The notes under the pieces are model-generated. The model was not told the origin of the DNA, did not search any database, and saw only the letters and a list, made by a program, of their open reading frames with translations. The position numbers and the translations under genes are program-made. A DNA stretch of 64,000 nt from Parazoarcus communis SWub3 = DSM 12120. Its GTDB lineage: Bacteria > Pseudomonadota > Gammaproteobacteria > Burkholderiales > Rhodocyclaceae. Below, in pieces: positions 37,467-46,236 of the stretch (positions within the stretch are counted from its first letter, which is position 1; each line of letters opens with the position of its first letter). The stretch is from assembly GCF_003226565.1 (NCBI RefSeq), contig NZ_QKOE01000006.1, forward strand, positions 214,127 through 278,126. The letters are read 5' to 3'.

Positions 37467-38678
37467 ATGCTGCTCAAACTTGCGCTGCGCAACATCTTTC
37501 GCCAGACGGTCCGGACCGCGATGACCCTGGTCGCCATCGCCTTTGGGGTATCCGGACTGATTCTTGCCGGCGGCTTTGTGCAGGACATCTTCACCCAACT
37601 GGGCGAAGCCATCATTCACTCCCAGACCGGGCACATCCAGGTTTTCAAGCAGGACTATCTCGAGCGCGGCACCCGCCAGCCCGACCGCTTCCTGATCGAG
37701 CAACCGGAAGCGCTCACCCGCCAGATCAAGAACCTGCCCGAGGTTCAGGACGTCTCCGCACGCGTGGGCTTTGCCGGACTCCTTAACAATGGCCGCCGCG
37801 ACCTTGCCATCATCGGTGAAGGCGTGGAGCCCGACAAAGAAGCGGAACTCGGCAGTTACCTCAAGATCACCGAGGGGCGACAACTGACCAACGCGGACCA
37901 GTTCGGCATGACCGTCGGACAAGGGGTGGCCCATGCGCTGGGCCTGAAGCCTGGAGACCCCGTCACCCTGGTGATGAATACGGCAGATGGCGCATTGAAC
38001 ACCCTGGATGTCGAGGTGGTTGGCATTTTTCAGAGCTTTTCCAAGGATTTCGACGCCCGTGCCGTGCGTATTCCACTGGGTCCGGCTCAGGAACTCCTGG
38101 GTACAGCCGGCGCAAACCTGCTGGTGATCAGTCTCAAACAGACCCGCGATACCGACACCGCGCATCAGGCCATTCGCGCGCTGCTGCCTACAGGCCTGGA
38201 CGTACGCAACTGGCGCCAGCTTTCGGATTTTTATGAAAAGACCTTGTCACTCTACGACCGACAGTTTGGCGTGCTGCAACTCATCATCCTGTTCATGGTG
38301 CTGCTGTCGGTTGCCAATACCGTCAACATGAGCGCCTTTGAACGCATGCCCGAGTTTGGCACCATGCAGGCGCTGGGCAACAGTCGCCGCCAGGTGTTCA
38401 GCCTGATCCTGGTCGAGAACTGTCTGCTGGGCGTAATCGGTGCCAGCGTCGGCGTGCTGGTCGGCATCGGCCTCGCGTTGATCATTTCCGCAATCGGCAT
38501 TCCGATGCCGCCACCGCCCAACGCCAACCTGGGCTATACCGCATTCATCCGAGTCGACTTTCCGACAGCCGCCTCGGCTTTCGTCGTCGGTCTTCTGGCC
38601 ACTGCGCTGGCCGCCCTGTTTCCCGCCCGGCGTGTCTCCACCACACCGATCGTGGATGCGCTCCGTCAGGGCAACTAA
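37467..38678 (+). CDS. ABC transporter permease, FtsX/LolE-type (second of a pair)
   Basis: 403 residues with the same layout as the preceding gene: one helix, a periplasmic domain, three FtsX helices. It begins 4 bases after the first permease stop (ATG 37467). The two probably form a heterodimer like LolC/LolE. The required ATP-binding partner must be encoded elsewhere. An exosortase-associated acyltransferase follows 16 bases later, tying it to the surface-protein cluster. Confidence 0.82.
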   Translation: MLLKLALRNIFRQTVRTAMTLVAIAFGVSGLILAGGFVQDIFTQLGEAIIHSQTGHIQVFKQDYLERGTRQPDRFLIEQPEALTRQIKNLPEVQDVSARVGFAGLLNNGRRDLAIIGEGVEPDKEAELGSYLKITEGRQLTNADQFGMTVGQGVAHALGLKPGDPVTLVMNTADGALNTLDVEVVGIFQSFSKDFDARAVRIPLGPAQELLGTAGANLLVISLKQTRDTDTAHQAIRALLPTGLDVRNWRQLSDFYEKTLSLYDRQFGVLQLIILFMVLLSVANTVNMSAFERMPEFGTMQALGNSRRQVFSLILVENCLLGVIGASVGVLVGIGLALIISAIGIPMPPPPNANLGYTAFIRVDFPTAASAFVVGLLATALAALFPARRVSTTPIVDALRQGN

Positions 38679-38694
38679 ACCTCAGGTCATCATC

Positions 38695-39471
38695 ATGCAA
38701 CTCTTCGAGCGTTTCAACCTCGGTCACGGCTTTCGCAAATACTTCGAAGTCGTCCCAGCGACCGATGAGCCCCTGCGCCATGCGGTGTACGGCATCCGTC
38801 ACGAAGTCTACTGCGAGGAGTTGAAGTTTGAGCCAGAACGCCCCAACCGCATGGAGACGGACGAATTCGACCGGCACAGTCTGCATTGCCTGATCCGCGG
38901 CTCGCAAGCCCCCCACACTCTCGTCGGCTGCACCCGGCTGGTACTGACCAATCCGGACGACCCCGTCGCCCCATTACCGTTCGAGCGCACTTGCGAGCAC
39001 ACCATTGATCGCAAACTGATCGACCCCGCCAAGCTGCCACGCGACCGCATTGCCGAAGTATCACGACTGGCGGTACGCGCCAGCTACCGCCGACGCAAGG
39101 GTGACGACCGCGCGCCCGTCGCGATCAGCAACGAGGACTTTGGCGAAGGCGATCGACCGCGCTTTCCCTACATCCCCATCGGTCTGTACCTCGGCGCCGT
39201 CGCCCTGGCTGCCAGGAGTGGCATTGAAACACTGTTCGTTCTGACCGAACCCCGGCTGGCTTCACATTTCGGCAAGCTCGGGGTCGACATCAAGCAGATT
39301 GGCGGCCCCGTCGAACATCGTGGCACCCGGGTACCTTCGATGATGCATGTCCCCAGCATCATCCGTAACATGCGCTTCATCGTCAAACCCATCTGGCGCG
39401 TGGTACAGGAAGAGATCGAGCGCGGTTTCGAGACACCAATCGCATACCAAAGACATAACACCAAAGACTGA
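38695..39471 (+). CDS. PEP-CTERM/exosortase system-associated acyltransferase
   Basis: 258 residues, GNAT-like fold related to N-acyl amino acid synthases. The order RHAVYGIRHEVYCEELKFE (central part), TLVGCTRLVL, AEVSRLAVRASYRRR and YLGAVALAARSGIETLFVLTEPRL (parts) matches the family found only in genomes with PEP-CTERM sorting. It probably transfers an acyl chain from acyl-ACP, product unknown. ATG 38695 follows CAGGT. Part of an operon with the two permeases. Confidence 0.85.
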   Translation: MQLFERFNLGHGFRKYFEVVPATDEPLRHAVYGIRHEVYCEELKFEPERPNRMETDEFDRHSLHCLIRGSQAPHTLVGCTRLVLTNPDDPVAPLPFERTCEHTIDRKLIDPAKLPRDRIAEVSRLAVRASYRRRKGDDRAPVAISNEDFGEGDRPRFPYIPIGLYLGAVALAARSGIETLFVLTEPRLASHFGKLGVDIKQIGGPVEHRGTRVPSMMHVPSIIRNMRFIVKPIWRVVQEEIERGFETPIAYQRHNTKD

Positions 39472-39534
39472 GCACACGTCCTTATCGCTGTCGGGAAAAT
39501 TTACAAAACTCCATGGAACTCCATCCAAGTATCC

Positions 39535-39548
39535 TTTCAAGCCATTGT
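39535..39548 (+). promoter_or_regulatory. Shared upstream element TTTCAAGNNNNTGT, candidate PrsR site
   Basis: TTTCAAGCCATTGT, starting 35 bases before the -24 box of the second PEP-CTERM gene; the counterpart is at 35158-35171 on the minus strand. An ATTGT/ACAAT inverted repeat overlaps it (39544-39559). Confidence 0.4.
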
Positions 39549-39569
39549 ATTTAAACAATAAAAAAATAA

Positions 39570-39585
39570 TGGCACACCATTTGCT
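39570..39585 (+). promoter_or_regulatory. Sigma-54 promoter of the second PEP-CTERM gene
   Basis: TGGCACACCATTTGCT matches the sigma-54 consensus TGGCAC-N5-TTGCT perfectly. It lies 42 bases before the start codon. AT-rich DNA just upstream would favour bending by IHF. Confidence 0.9.
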
Positions 39586-39626
39586 GTTATTTCAACAGAT
39601 AACACCAAAGTCGGATGGGAGCCATC

Positions 39627-40745
39627 ATGAACAAACTAATCAGGAAGTCCCTCGCGGCCGCTATCACCTGCATGACGGCCTCCACCCTGCTGCTGTCAGC
39701 AGGTGAAGCCTCTGCGGTATACATGCCGCCGGCAGACTGCGTAGTCGATGCCAACGGCGCAAACTGCCTGACCGCGGGAGACTTCAACGTCTATTCGCTG
39801 GCACTACTCAACCTGCAGACCACGGGCAGCGCCGTTCCTGGCCCCAGTGACCCTTACTACGTCACCTCGACCTACGGCGGCATCAAGACTTACTCCATTA
39901 TTGGGATCAATAACGGACAAGAAGGCGATGGAAACGTTGCCGGTCAGATTGATGGTGCATACAACACGCCATCGGACAACAGTCCGAATGGCACGACTCA
40001 GTACACCTTCTCGACCGTCACCAGCAATCCCGGCGGCGTTGCCGACCCGACCGTGCTGAACAACGGCACCAACCCCGAGTTCTTTGGCGATGTGGAAGAC
40101 AGCTGGGACGCCACCGTTTCGAAGGTTGTCGAACTGACCAACGGCACGCCGCTGGTGTTTTTCTTCGCCTTCAACGAAACCGGCTCAGGCACCGGCCTGC
40201 TGACCACCGATCTGCTGATCTGGGGAAAGGTGACCTTGGTCAGCAGCACGCCCGGCGTGGATCCCCTGACCTTCTTCCTGGGGGGTGACCCCGGTGCCGG
40301 CAAGACCGCACTGAGCGACCCCCTGCCGCCGCCCACCGGCACCAACACCGACTTTACCGATCCGGTGAATTACGATTACGGGCCGTGGGTGTATGTTCAC
40401 GCTGGGATCTGCACAGTTACCACCCCCTCTGGCCCCGAGTTCGTTGGCTTCCCCGACAATAACGGCAATTGCGCCATCGGCAGCGCCAAGCTCCAGACCA
40501 ACCTGGGCCAGAACGCAGCAGCCTTCATGATCAACAGCCCCGAACTGGATGCAGCCTTGCTGAGCGGCAACTATCAGGCCATGCAGGTCACGTGGGAAAT
40601 GGCCTACATCAACGGCGGTGGCGAAACCGCATGGATCGCACCGGTGACCACGACCACCACCCGCGTGCCGGAACCGGGCTCGCTGGCACTGATCGGTGCA
40701 GCCCTGCTGGGCCTCGGTGCGATGCGTCGGAAGCTGTCGGCCTGA
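39627..40745 (+). CDS. PEP-CTERM sorting domain protein (exosortase substrate)
   Basis: 372 residues. Signal peptide ending ASA (about residue 30), a long low-charge region rich in Thr, Asn, Gly and Pro with a few Cys (CVVDANGANC, GICTV, NGNCAIG), and the tail VPEPGSLALIGAALLGLG plus AMRRKLSA from about residue 347. ATG 39627 is preferred over the one 12 bases earlier because GGGAGCC lies before it and the basic n-region follows. Exported and processed by an exosortase not encoded in this window. The middle region is not recognised. Confidence 0.92.
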   Translation: MNKLIRKSLAAAITCMTASTLLLSAGEASAVYMPPADCVVDANGANCLTAGDFNVYSLALLNLQTTGSAVPGPSDPYYVTSTYGGIKTYSIIGINNGQEGDGNVAGQIDGAYNTPSDNSPNGTTQYTFSTVTSNPGGVADPTVLNNGTNPEFFGDVEDSWDATVSKVVELTNGTPLVFFFAFNETGSGTGLLTTDLLIWGKVTLVSSTPGVDPLTFFLGGDPGAGKTALSDPLPPPTGTNTDFTDPVNYDYGPWVYVHAGICTVTTPSGPEFVGFPDNNGNCAIGSAKLQTNLGQNAAAFMINSPELDAALLSGNYQAMQVTWEMAYINGGGETAWIAPVTTTTTRVPEPGSLALIGAALLGLGAMRRKLSA

Positions 40746-40769
40746 TTTACACTCACGCTGCAGTCACTC

Positions 40770-40798
40770 AAGCCACGCCTTCGGGCGTGGCTTTTTTA
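40770..40798 (+). terminator. Terminator of the second PEP-CTERM gene
   Basis: Stem AAGCCACGCC (40770-40779) and GGCGTGGCTT (40784-40793), 4-base loop, followed by TTTTT. Confidence 0.92.
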
Positions 40799-40852
40799 TT
40801 GAACGATGGCCATCGCAGAACGATCGTTGCGTGACATGCACCCCCGAGACGT

Positions 40853-40881
40853 AAAAAACCCGCGGCAAACAGCACCGCGGG
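40853..40881 (-). terminator. Terminator of prpE
   Basis: Minus strand: CCCGCGG (40881-40875), 9-base loop, CCGCGGG (40865-40859), then TTTTTT (40858-40853). It lies 22 bases after the prpE stop. Confidence 0.88.
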
Positions 40882-40903
40882 CGGGAATGAAGCAGGAAGA
40901 GAC

Positions 40904-42796
40904 TTAACGCGCCAGTGCAGCCTTGATCTGCTCCAGCGTGCTCGGGTCATCGATGGTGGTCAGGTCACCCGCATCACGCCCTTCAGCCAGCGCCTGGATC
41001 GAACGACGCAACATCTTGCCCGAGCGTGTTTTCGGCAACCCATTGATGAAGTGCACCCGACCCGGGCGGGCAATTGCCCCCAGGCTCTCGTCGACCTTCT
41101 TCATCACTTCCTTCTCCAGCGCGGCACGCTTCTCTGCGGTGTCCACATCTGCAGCGTTCTTGACCACTGCAAAAGCCATCGGCATCTGGCCCTTCAACTC
41201 ATCGTGAACTCCGACCACCGCCACTTCGGCAATGGCGGGGTGCGTCTGCACGGCTTCCTCGATCTCCCGCGTCCCCAGGCGATGACCGGCGACGTTGATG
41301 ACATCATCCATACGACCAAGGATGGTGTGATAGCCGTTTTCATCCTTGATGCCCCAGTCCGACGAGGAGTACACCACCGGATCGGTGAACAGGCTGAAGT
41401 AGGTCGAGACGAAACGTTCATCCTGCCCCCATACAGTGGACAGGCAGCCCGGCGGCAGCGGCGGCACGATGCCGACGATGCCTTTCTCGTTGGCACCACA
41501 CTCGCTGCCATCCTCACGGAAGATGCGCAGGTCGTAGCCATACACCGGGAAGGCCGGCGAGCCGAGCTTGATCTTGCTGTCCTCGACGCCACGGCAGATG
41601 GCAAGCATCGGCCAGCCGGTTTCGGTTTGCCAGTAGTTATCGATGACCGGAATGCCCAGCTCCTCCATGATCCACTGATGCGAGGTCTCGTCCAGTGGTT
41701 CGCCGGCCAGGAACAGGTGCTTGAGCGAGGACAGGTCGTACTTCTTCAGGAAAGCCGGGTCCTGTTTTTTCAGCACACGTACTGCTGTCGGTGCGGAGAA
41801 CATCACCGACACCTTGTACTTCTCGACGATCTGCCACCAGATGCCGGCATCCGGACGCAGCGGCGTGCCCTCGTACATGATGGTGGCCATGCCAGCAATC
41901 AACGGGCCGTAGATGATGTAGCTGTGACCCACCACCCAGCCGATATCCGAAGTCGAGAACATGGTCTCGCCCGCACCGCCGGTAAAGATATGCTGCATCG
42001 ACGCAGCCAGGGCCACGGTGTAGCCACCGGTATCGCGCTGCACGCCCTTGGGCTTGCCGGTGGTACCGGAGGTATACAGGATGTAGCTGGGCTCGGACGA
42101 CTCGAGCCAGGTGACCGGAACGACAGCGTCAATATGCTTGGCGCGCAGCTCGGCATAATCGACATCGCGCCCTTCGACCTTCGGGAAGCCCTTGTCGAGC
42201 CCACGATCGATCAGCAGTACCTTGGCCGGGGGAAACTCCGCCAGCCTGCAGGCTTCGTCCACCAGGTGCTTGTATGGCACAGGCTTGCCATTGCGCATGC
42301 CGGCGTCAGAGCTGACCATCAGCACCGGCTTCGCATCATCGATGCGGGTCGCCAGCGATCCGGCCGCAAAACCGCCAAACACCACCGAGTGGATGGCACC
42401 GATGCGGGCGCAGGCCAGCATCGCAAACGCCGCCTCGGCAATCATCGGCATGTAGATCAGCACGCGGTCGCCGCGCTTGACGCCCAATTCCAGGTAGATG
42501 GCGGCCATTCGCTCGACTTCGCGTTGCAACTCGGCGAAGGAGTACACCTTCTCCTCATTGGTCTCGGTCGAGATATAGACCAGCGCACGATCGTTCGGCC
42601 GGCTGGCGGCGTGACGATCGACGGCGTTGTAGCACAGATTGGTCTCACCCCCCTTGAACCACTTGACGAACGGTGGCCGCGAAAAATCGCAGATCTGCTC
42701 GGCGGGTTTGTTCCAGTGCACGAGTTGGGCCTGCTCGGCCCAGAACCCGTCACGATCTTCGATGGAACGACGGTGAAATTCCTTGTAAGCAGTCAT
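40904..42796 (-). CDS. prpE: Propionate--CoA ligase
   Basis: 630 residues, acyl-CoA synthetase of the acetyl/propionyl branch. YTSGTTGKPKGVQRDTGG (P-loop, central part), NYWQTETGW, the D/R of WGIKDENGY-HTILGR, and the C-terminal lysine motif LPKTRSGKMLRR (site of control by acetylation) are all present; the N-terminus AYKEFHRRSIEDRDGFWAEQA fits PrpE. ATG 42796 has AGAGG 6 bases upstream. It makes propionyl-CoA in the cytoplasm. No prpBCD genes are adjacent, so the methylcitrate cycle must be elsewhere. Confidence 0.88.
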   Translation of the reverse strand: MTAYKEFHRRSIEDRDGFWAEQAQLVHWNKPAEQICDFSRPPFVKWFKGGETNLCYNAVDRHAASRPNDRALVYISTETNEEKVYSFAELQREVERMAAIYLELGVKRGDRVLIYMPMIAEAAFAMLACARIGAIHSVVFGGFAAGSLATRIDDAKPVLMVSSDAGMRNGKPVPYKHLVDEACRLAEFPPAKVLLIDRGLDKGFPKVEGRDVDYAELRAKHIDAVVPVTWLESSEPSYILYTSGTTGKPKGVQRDTGGYTVALAASMQHIFTGGAGETMFSTSDIGWVVGHSYIIYGPLIAGMATIMYEGTPLRPDAGIWWQIVEKYKVSVMFSAPTAVRVLKKQDPAFLKKYDLSSLKHLFLAGEPLDETSHQWIMEELGIPVIDNYWQTETGWPMLAICRGVEDSKIKLGSPAFPVYGYDLRIFREDGSECGANEKGIVGIVPPLPPGCLSTVWGQDERFVSTYFSLFTDPVVYSSSDWGIKDENGYHTILGRMDDVINVAGHRLGTREIEEAVQTHPAIAEVAVVGVHDELKGQMPMAFAVVKNAADVDTAEKRAALEKEVMKKVDESLGAIARPGRVHFINGLPKTRSGKMLRRSIQALAEGRDAGDLTTIDDPSTLEQIKAALAR

Positions 42797-42885
42797 CAGC
42801 ATCCTCTCCCTTCTATCTTCCCTATCACTGCAAATGACAGCCGGCATCACCTCGGCCAGGCCGGGCTTGCGCGGCACGGATGTCG

Positions 42886-44079
42886 CTAGATGGAGGTTCG
42901 GGTACCCTCCAGGTCATCATTGTCGGCACCGCTCCCCTTTTCATATTGTTTGAGCTGCACCAGGGGAAGCCCGCAATGAAGATGGGATTCTACCAACTGC
43001 AGCAAGGGGTAGAGTGTGGCAATGATGTCCGGCAGGCGGCTGGCCACTTCGTCGGTGGCGCCGAGCCGGAGTTGAAGCAGCGCATGATCGATGCTGGTGA
43101 CCTGCTTCAAGGAACGGTCGACCATCGCCTGGTCAACCTCGCCTGTATCGGCGATGACACGGTTGCCGCCCATGGCGGCACCCTGATCCACCCTTTTTGA
43201 TGCGGTTTCGATCAGGTGGCCGACGGTGCTCATGCCGTCGACTGCAGAACTCGACACACCAATGGTGACGCTGATGCGAATGCGCTCTTCGCGATAGGTC
43301 ATCACCAGCTTTTCCATTGCCCGCTGCAGGCGCAGGGCAAAAGCGCAACAGCCTATCAGGTCGGTACTGGGTGAGAGCACCGCAAAGCGAGAGGTGCCAA
43401 GCTGAGACACCGTATCCTCGCGCCGCACCTTGGTCGACAGAATCTTGGAGAGCTTGCGTGTGATCAACTCGGCGACATGCGTGCCATGCCACTCGACCAG
43501 CTGCTCGTAGTGATCGATATCGACCACCATCACCGAGATATCACCCTGATGGCGGCGGGCAAGCGCCATCTCCTGCTCGGCGTGATGATTCAGGTAGGAA
43601 GGCGTCGCCAGCCCCGACACGGGATCCACCGGACTCTGCTTTGCGAGTGCGGCACGGCTTTCGTCCAGTTCACGGCGCGCGTGCGCCAGACGGACCAAGG
43701 AATCCAGGCGCGCAATGAGCTCTGTCGGACTTGCGCCCTTGGCCAGAAAATCGTTTGCGCCCAGCTTGAGGGCACGGGCACGAGCCTCATCATCCTCATC
43801 ACCCGAGATGATCACTACCGGAATATCCGCGATGCGCTGCACCCTGGAAGCCCGGATACGTTGCAGCAGGCCAAATCCGTCGAGGCGCGGCATGCCGATG
43901 TCGGTCAACACCAACTGGATCGACGGATCGACCACCAGGGCCTCCCAGCCAGTCTCACCGTCGGACTCCTCGCGCACTTCGAAGCGCGAGCGGATGTGCT
44001 TGATGATGGACGCACGCACCATGCGCGAGTCATCGACGACAAGCACCTTGGAGACGGGCAGCGCGTCGTCGGGCGTCAT
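42886..44079 (-). CDS. Response regulator with degenerate GGDEF domain
   Basis: 397 residues. Receiver domain (10-130) with acidic pocket DD16-17, phospho-acceptor Asp60 (LVLTDIGMP) and Lys114. A GGDEF-like domain (about 150-310) has GTSRF at 228-232 in place of GGDEF, so it cannot make c-di-GMP; it does keep RRED just before. A C-terminal helical tail (about 315-397) is unassigned. It starts 27 bases after acuI on the same strand. No histidine kinase is adjacent. It may act as a c-di-GMP or protein-binding effector. Confidence 0.82.
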   Translation of the reverse strand: MTPDDALPVSKVLVVDDSRMVRASIIKHIRSRFEVREESDGETGWEALVVDPSIQLVLTDIGMPRLDGFGLLQRIRASRVQRIADIPVVIISGDEDDEARARALKLGANDFLAKGASPTELIARLDSLVRLAHARRELDESRAALAKQSPVDPVSGLATPSYLNHHAEQEMALARRHQGDISVMVVDIDHYEQLVEWHGTHVAELITRKLSKILSTKVRREDTVSQLGTSRFAVLSPSTDLIGCCAFALRLQRAMEKLVMTYREERIRISVTIGVSSSAVDGMSTVGHLIETASKRVDQGAAMGGNRVIADTGEVDQAMVDRSLKQVTSIDHALLQLRLGATDEVASRLPDIIATLYPLLQLVESHLHCGLPLVQLKQYEKGSGADNDDLEGTRTSI

Positions 44080-44106
44080 GATGCGATCCTGGTGGTCTGT
44101 TTCAGA

Positions 44107-45102
44107 TCAGGCGCCGATGCGGACCACCGTCCGCCCTCTGACCTGCCCTTCGATGAATGCGGGGAAGGCTGCCGGCAACTCGTCCAGCGTGATCGTCCGC
44201 GTGACCTCGGCAAGGCGGCGCGGCTTGAGATCACTGGCGAGGCGGTCCCAGACACGCTGTCGGGTCGGAAAGCCCATATAACCCGAATCGATGCCGAGCA
44301 GGCTGACCCCCCGCAGAATGAAGGGGAACACCGTGGTGTTGATATTGAAGCTGGCCGCATTGCCAATGCTCGCCACCGTACCGGCCTGCTTCATCGTTGC
44401 CAGCACCCAGTGCAGGATCTGGCCACCCACATTGTCGACCGCTCCCGCCCAGCGCCCAGCCTCAAGCGGGCGGGTCTTGTCGAAATCGATGTCGCTGCGC
44501 AGCAGGATCTCAGCCGCACCCAGCCCGGTCAGATAGTCAAGCTCGGACGCCTTGCCGGTCAACGCCACCACCTCGTAGCCCAGGCCCGCCAACATGTCGA
44601 TGGCCAACCCGCCAACGCCACCCGTAGCGCCAGTGACCAGCACAGGCCCGTTGCCCGGCGCAAGCCCGTTGTCTTCCATTCTTACGATACCGAGGGCAGC
44701 AGTAAAGCCGGCCGTACCCAGTGCCATGGCCTCAAACAGATCGAGCCCCGCCGGCAGTGGCACAACCCACGCGGCGGGCACCCGTGCATATTCAGCATAG
44801 CCGCCATGATGGGAAACACCGATGTCAAAACTGGTGGCAATGACCCGTTCTCCGGCCTTGAAACGCGGATCCGTGCTCTCGACAACCTCACCGCAAAGGT
44901 CAATGCCCCCAATGCAGGGAAACCGGCGGATGATCTTGCCGGCGCCAGTCGCGGCAAGGGCATCCTTGTAGTTGATGCTGGAGTAGGCGACCTTGATCAG
45001 CACTTCGCCGGCATCGAGTTGGGCGGGGTCGAAGCTGGCAAGCGCGGACTTCACCTTGCGGTCGGCGTCCTGCTCTATCACCAAAGCCTTGAATGGGGTC
45101 AT
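44107..45102 (-). CDS. acuI: Acrylyl-CoA reductase, NADPH (AcuI/YhdH family)
   Basis: 331 residues, medium-chain dehydrogenase/reductase without zinc ligands. YSSINYKDALAATG (about 42-55), GIDLCGEV, TGATGGVGGLAIDMLAGLGY (central Rossmann motif) and DSGYMGFPTRQRVWDRLASDLKP match AcuI. It reduces acryloyl-CoA to propionyl-CoA and so detoxifies this electrophile. ATG 45102 follows AGGAG. With prpE 2.3 kb downstream on the same strand, both produce propionyl-CoA. Confidence 0.88.
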   Translation of the reverse strand: MTPFKALVIEQDADRKVKSALASFDPAQLDAGEVLIKVAYSSINYKDALAATGAGKIIRRFPCIGGIDLCGEVVESTDPRFKAGERVIATSFDIGVSHHGGYAEYARVPAAWVVPLPAGLDLFEAMALGTAGFTAALGIVRMEDNGLAPGNGPVLVTGATGGVGGLAIDMLAGLGYEVVALTGKASELDYLTGLGAAEILLRSDIDFDKTRPLEAGRWAGAVDNVGGQILHWVLATMKQAGTVASIGNAASFNINTTVFPFILRGVSLLGIDSGYMGFPTRQRVWDRLASDLKPRRLAEVTRTITLDELPAAFPAFIEGQVRGRTVVRIGA

Positions 45103-45288
45103 CGCTGCACGCTCCTCGCTGACGTGGCTAGCCGGCGGATTCCACCGACGTATCTGGGTACCATACGCTCGATTATAGCGAAAAGTACTACCCAGCCCCG
45201 GAAACACGCCCATGGAGTGATCATCGCACTTTGATTCGACAGGATTGCGACCGATAATCAAAAAAAGCCCAGAGGGGACGAAACCATC

Positions 45289-46149
45289 ATGGCCCTGATT
45301 CACAAACCACTGCCTTCAGTCGAGTCATACGTCGACTTCTTCTCGCATCAGGCACTACCTGTATTGCGACATACGGTACGTGCATTCGAAAACTTGCACG
45401 AAAACCTCGATCAGGTCAGCGGCAAGCAGATCGCCAGCATCGTGTTGGGCGACCCGTTGATGACGATGAAGCTGCTGAGCTATCTCGAAACCCACCGCCG
45501 CAGCTCGCAGAATCACGACATCACCACAATTGACCGGGCCATCATCATGATGGGCATCCAGCCCTTCTTCGACAACTTCCGGGAATTGACCACGGTCGAG
45601 GATGTGCTTGCCCATCACCCCCGGGCGCTGATTGGTGTACTCAAGGTGATCGGACGGGCGCGCAAGGCTGCACACTACGCGCGAGAGTGGGCGGTGATCC
45701 GTCACGACCTGGATGTTGATGAGATCACCGTCGCCGCGCTGCTGCGTGAGGCAACCGACATCGTATGCTGGATTTTCGCCCCGGAGCTGACCCAGCGCGT
45801 CTATGCAATGCAGCAGGCCAACCGCAGCCTGCGCAGCGCCGACGCACAGCGAGAAGTATTCGGCGCAACGGCGCGGGAGATACAGCTCGCACTGATCCGG
45901 GCCTGGAAGCTGCCAGACTTGCTGGTACAGCTACTCGACAACAGCCAGACCGACAATCCTCGCATCCGTACCATTACCCTTGCCGCTGATTTCGCACGCC
46001 ATGTCGCACACGGCTGGGATGACGCAGCGTTGCCCGATGATGTCAGGGAGATCGCCAGCCTGCTGCATCTGCGCACAGAAAACCTGCTACGGCGACTCAA
46101 TGCACCGGAATCAGAGTGGCCGCGCTTCCTGCCGCCTCAGACAGCCTGA
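45289..46149 (+). CDS. HDOD domain protein
   Basis: 286 residues, one HDOD domain (about 20-220), a non-catalytic relative of HD phosphohydrolases found in signalling proteins. LPVLRHTVRAFENL, GDPLMTMKLLSYL and AIIMMGIQPFFDNF are typical. No attached GGDEF, EAL or kinase domain. It is divergent from acuI. Its role is probably scaffolding in c-di-GMP or motility control, by family only. Confidence 0.82.
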   Translation: MALIHKPLPSVESYVDFFSHQALPVLRHTVRAFENLHENLDQVSGKQIASIVLGDPLMTMKLLSYLETHRRSSQNHDITTIDRAIIMMGIQPFFDNFRELTTVEDVLAHHPRALIGVLKVIGRARKAAHYAREWAVIRHDLDVDEITVAALLREATDIVCWIFAPELTQRVYAMQQANRSLRSADAQREVFGATAREIQLALIRAWKLPDLLVQLLDNSQTDNPRIRTITLAADFARHVAHGWDDAALPDDVREIASLLHLRTENLLRRLNAPESEWPRFLPPQTA

Positions 46150-46236
46150 TCGCACAGGCATCACGCAGGTCATCCTTAGCTCTTTGGTATACGATATGCG
46201 GCAACGGCAGGGCGCCGATCTAAAAGGAAAGCGTGA

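Noticed and set aside
41051..42889. 612-codon open frame on the plus strand opposite prpE
   Set aside because: A high-GC shadow of prpE: the minus-strand frame gives a full acyl-CoA synthetase, while this frame has no recognisable motif, odd His/Gln/Arg-rich composition and no ribosome site.
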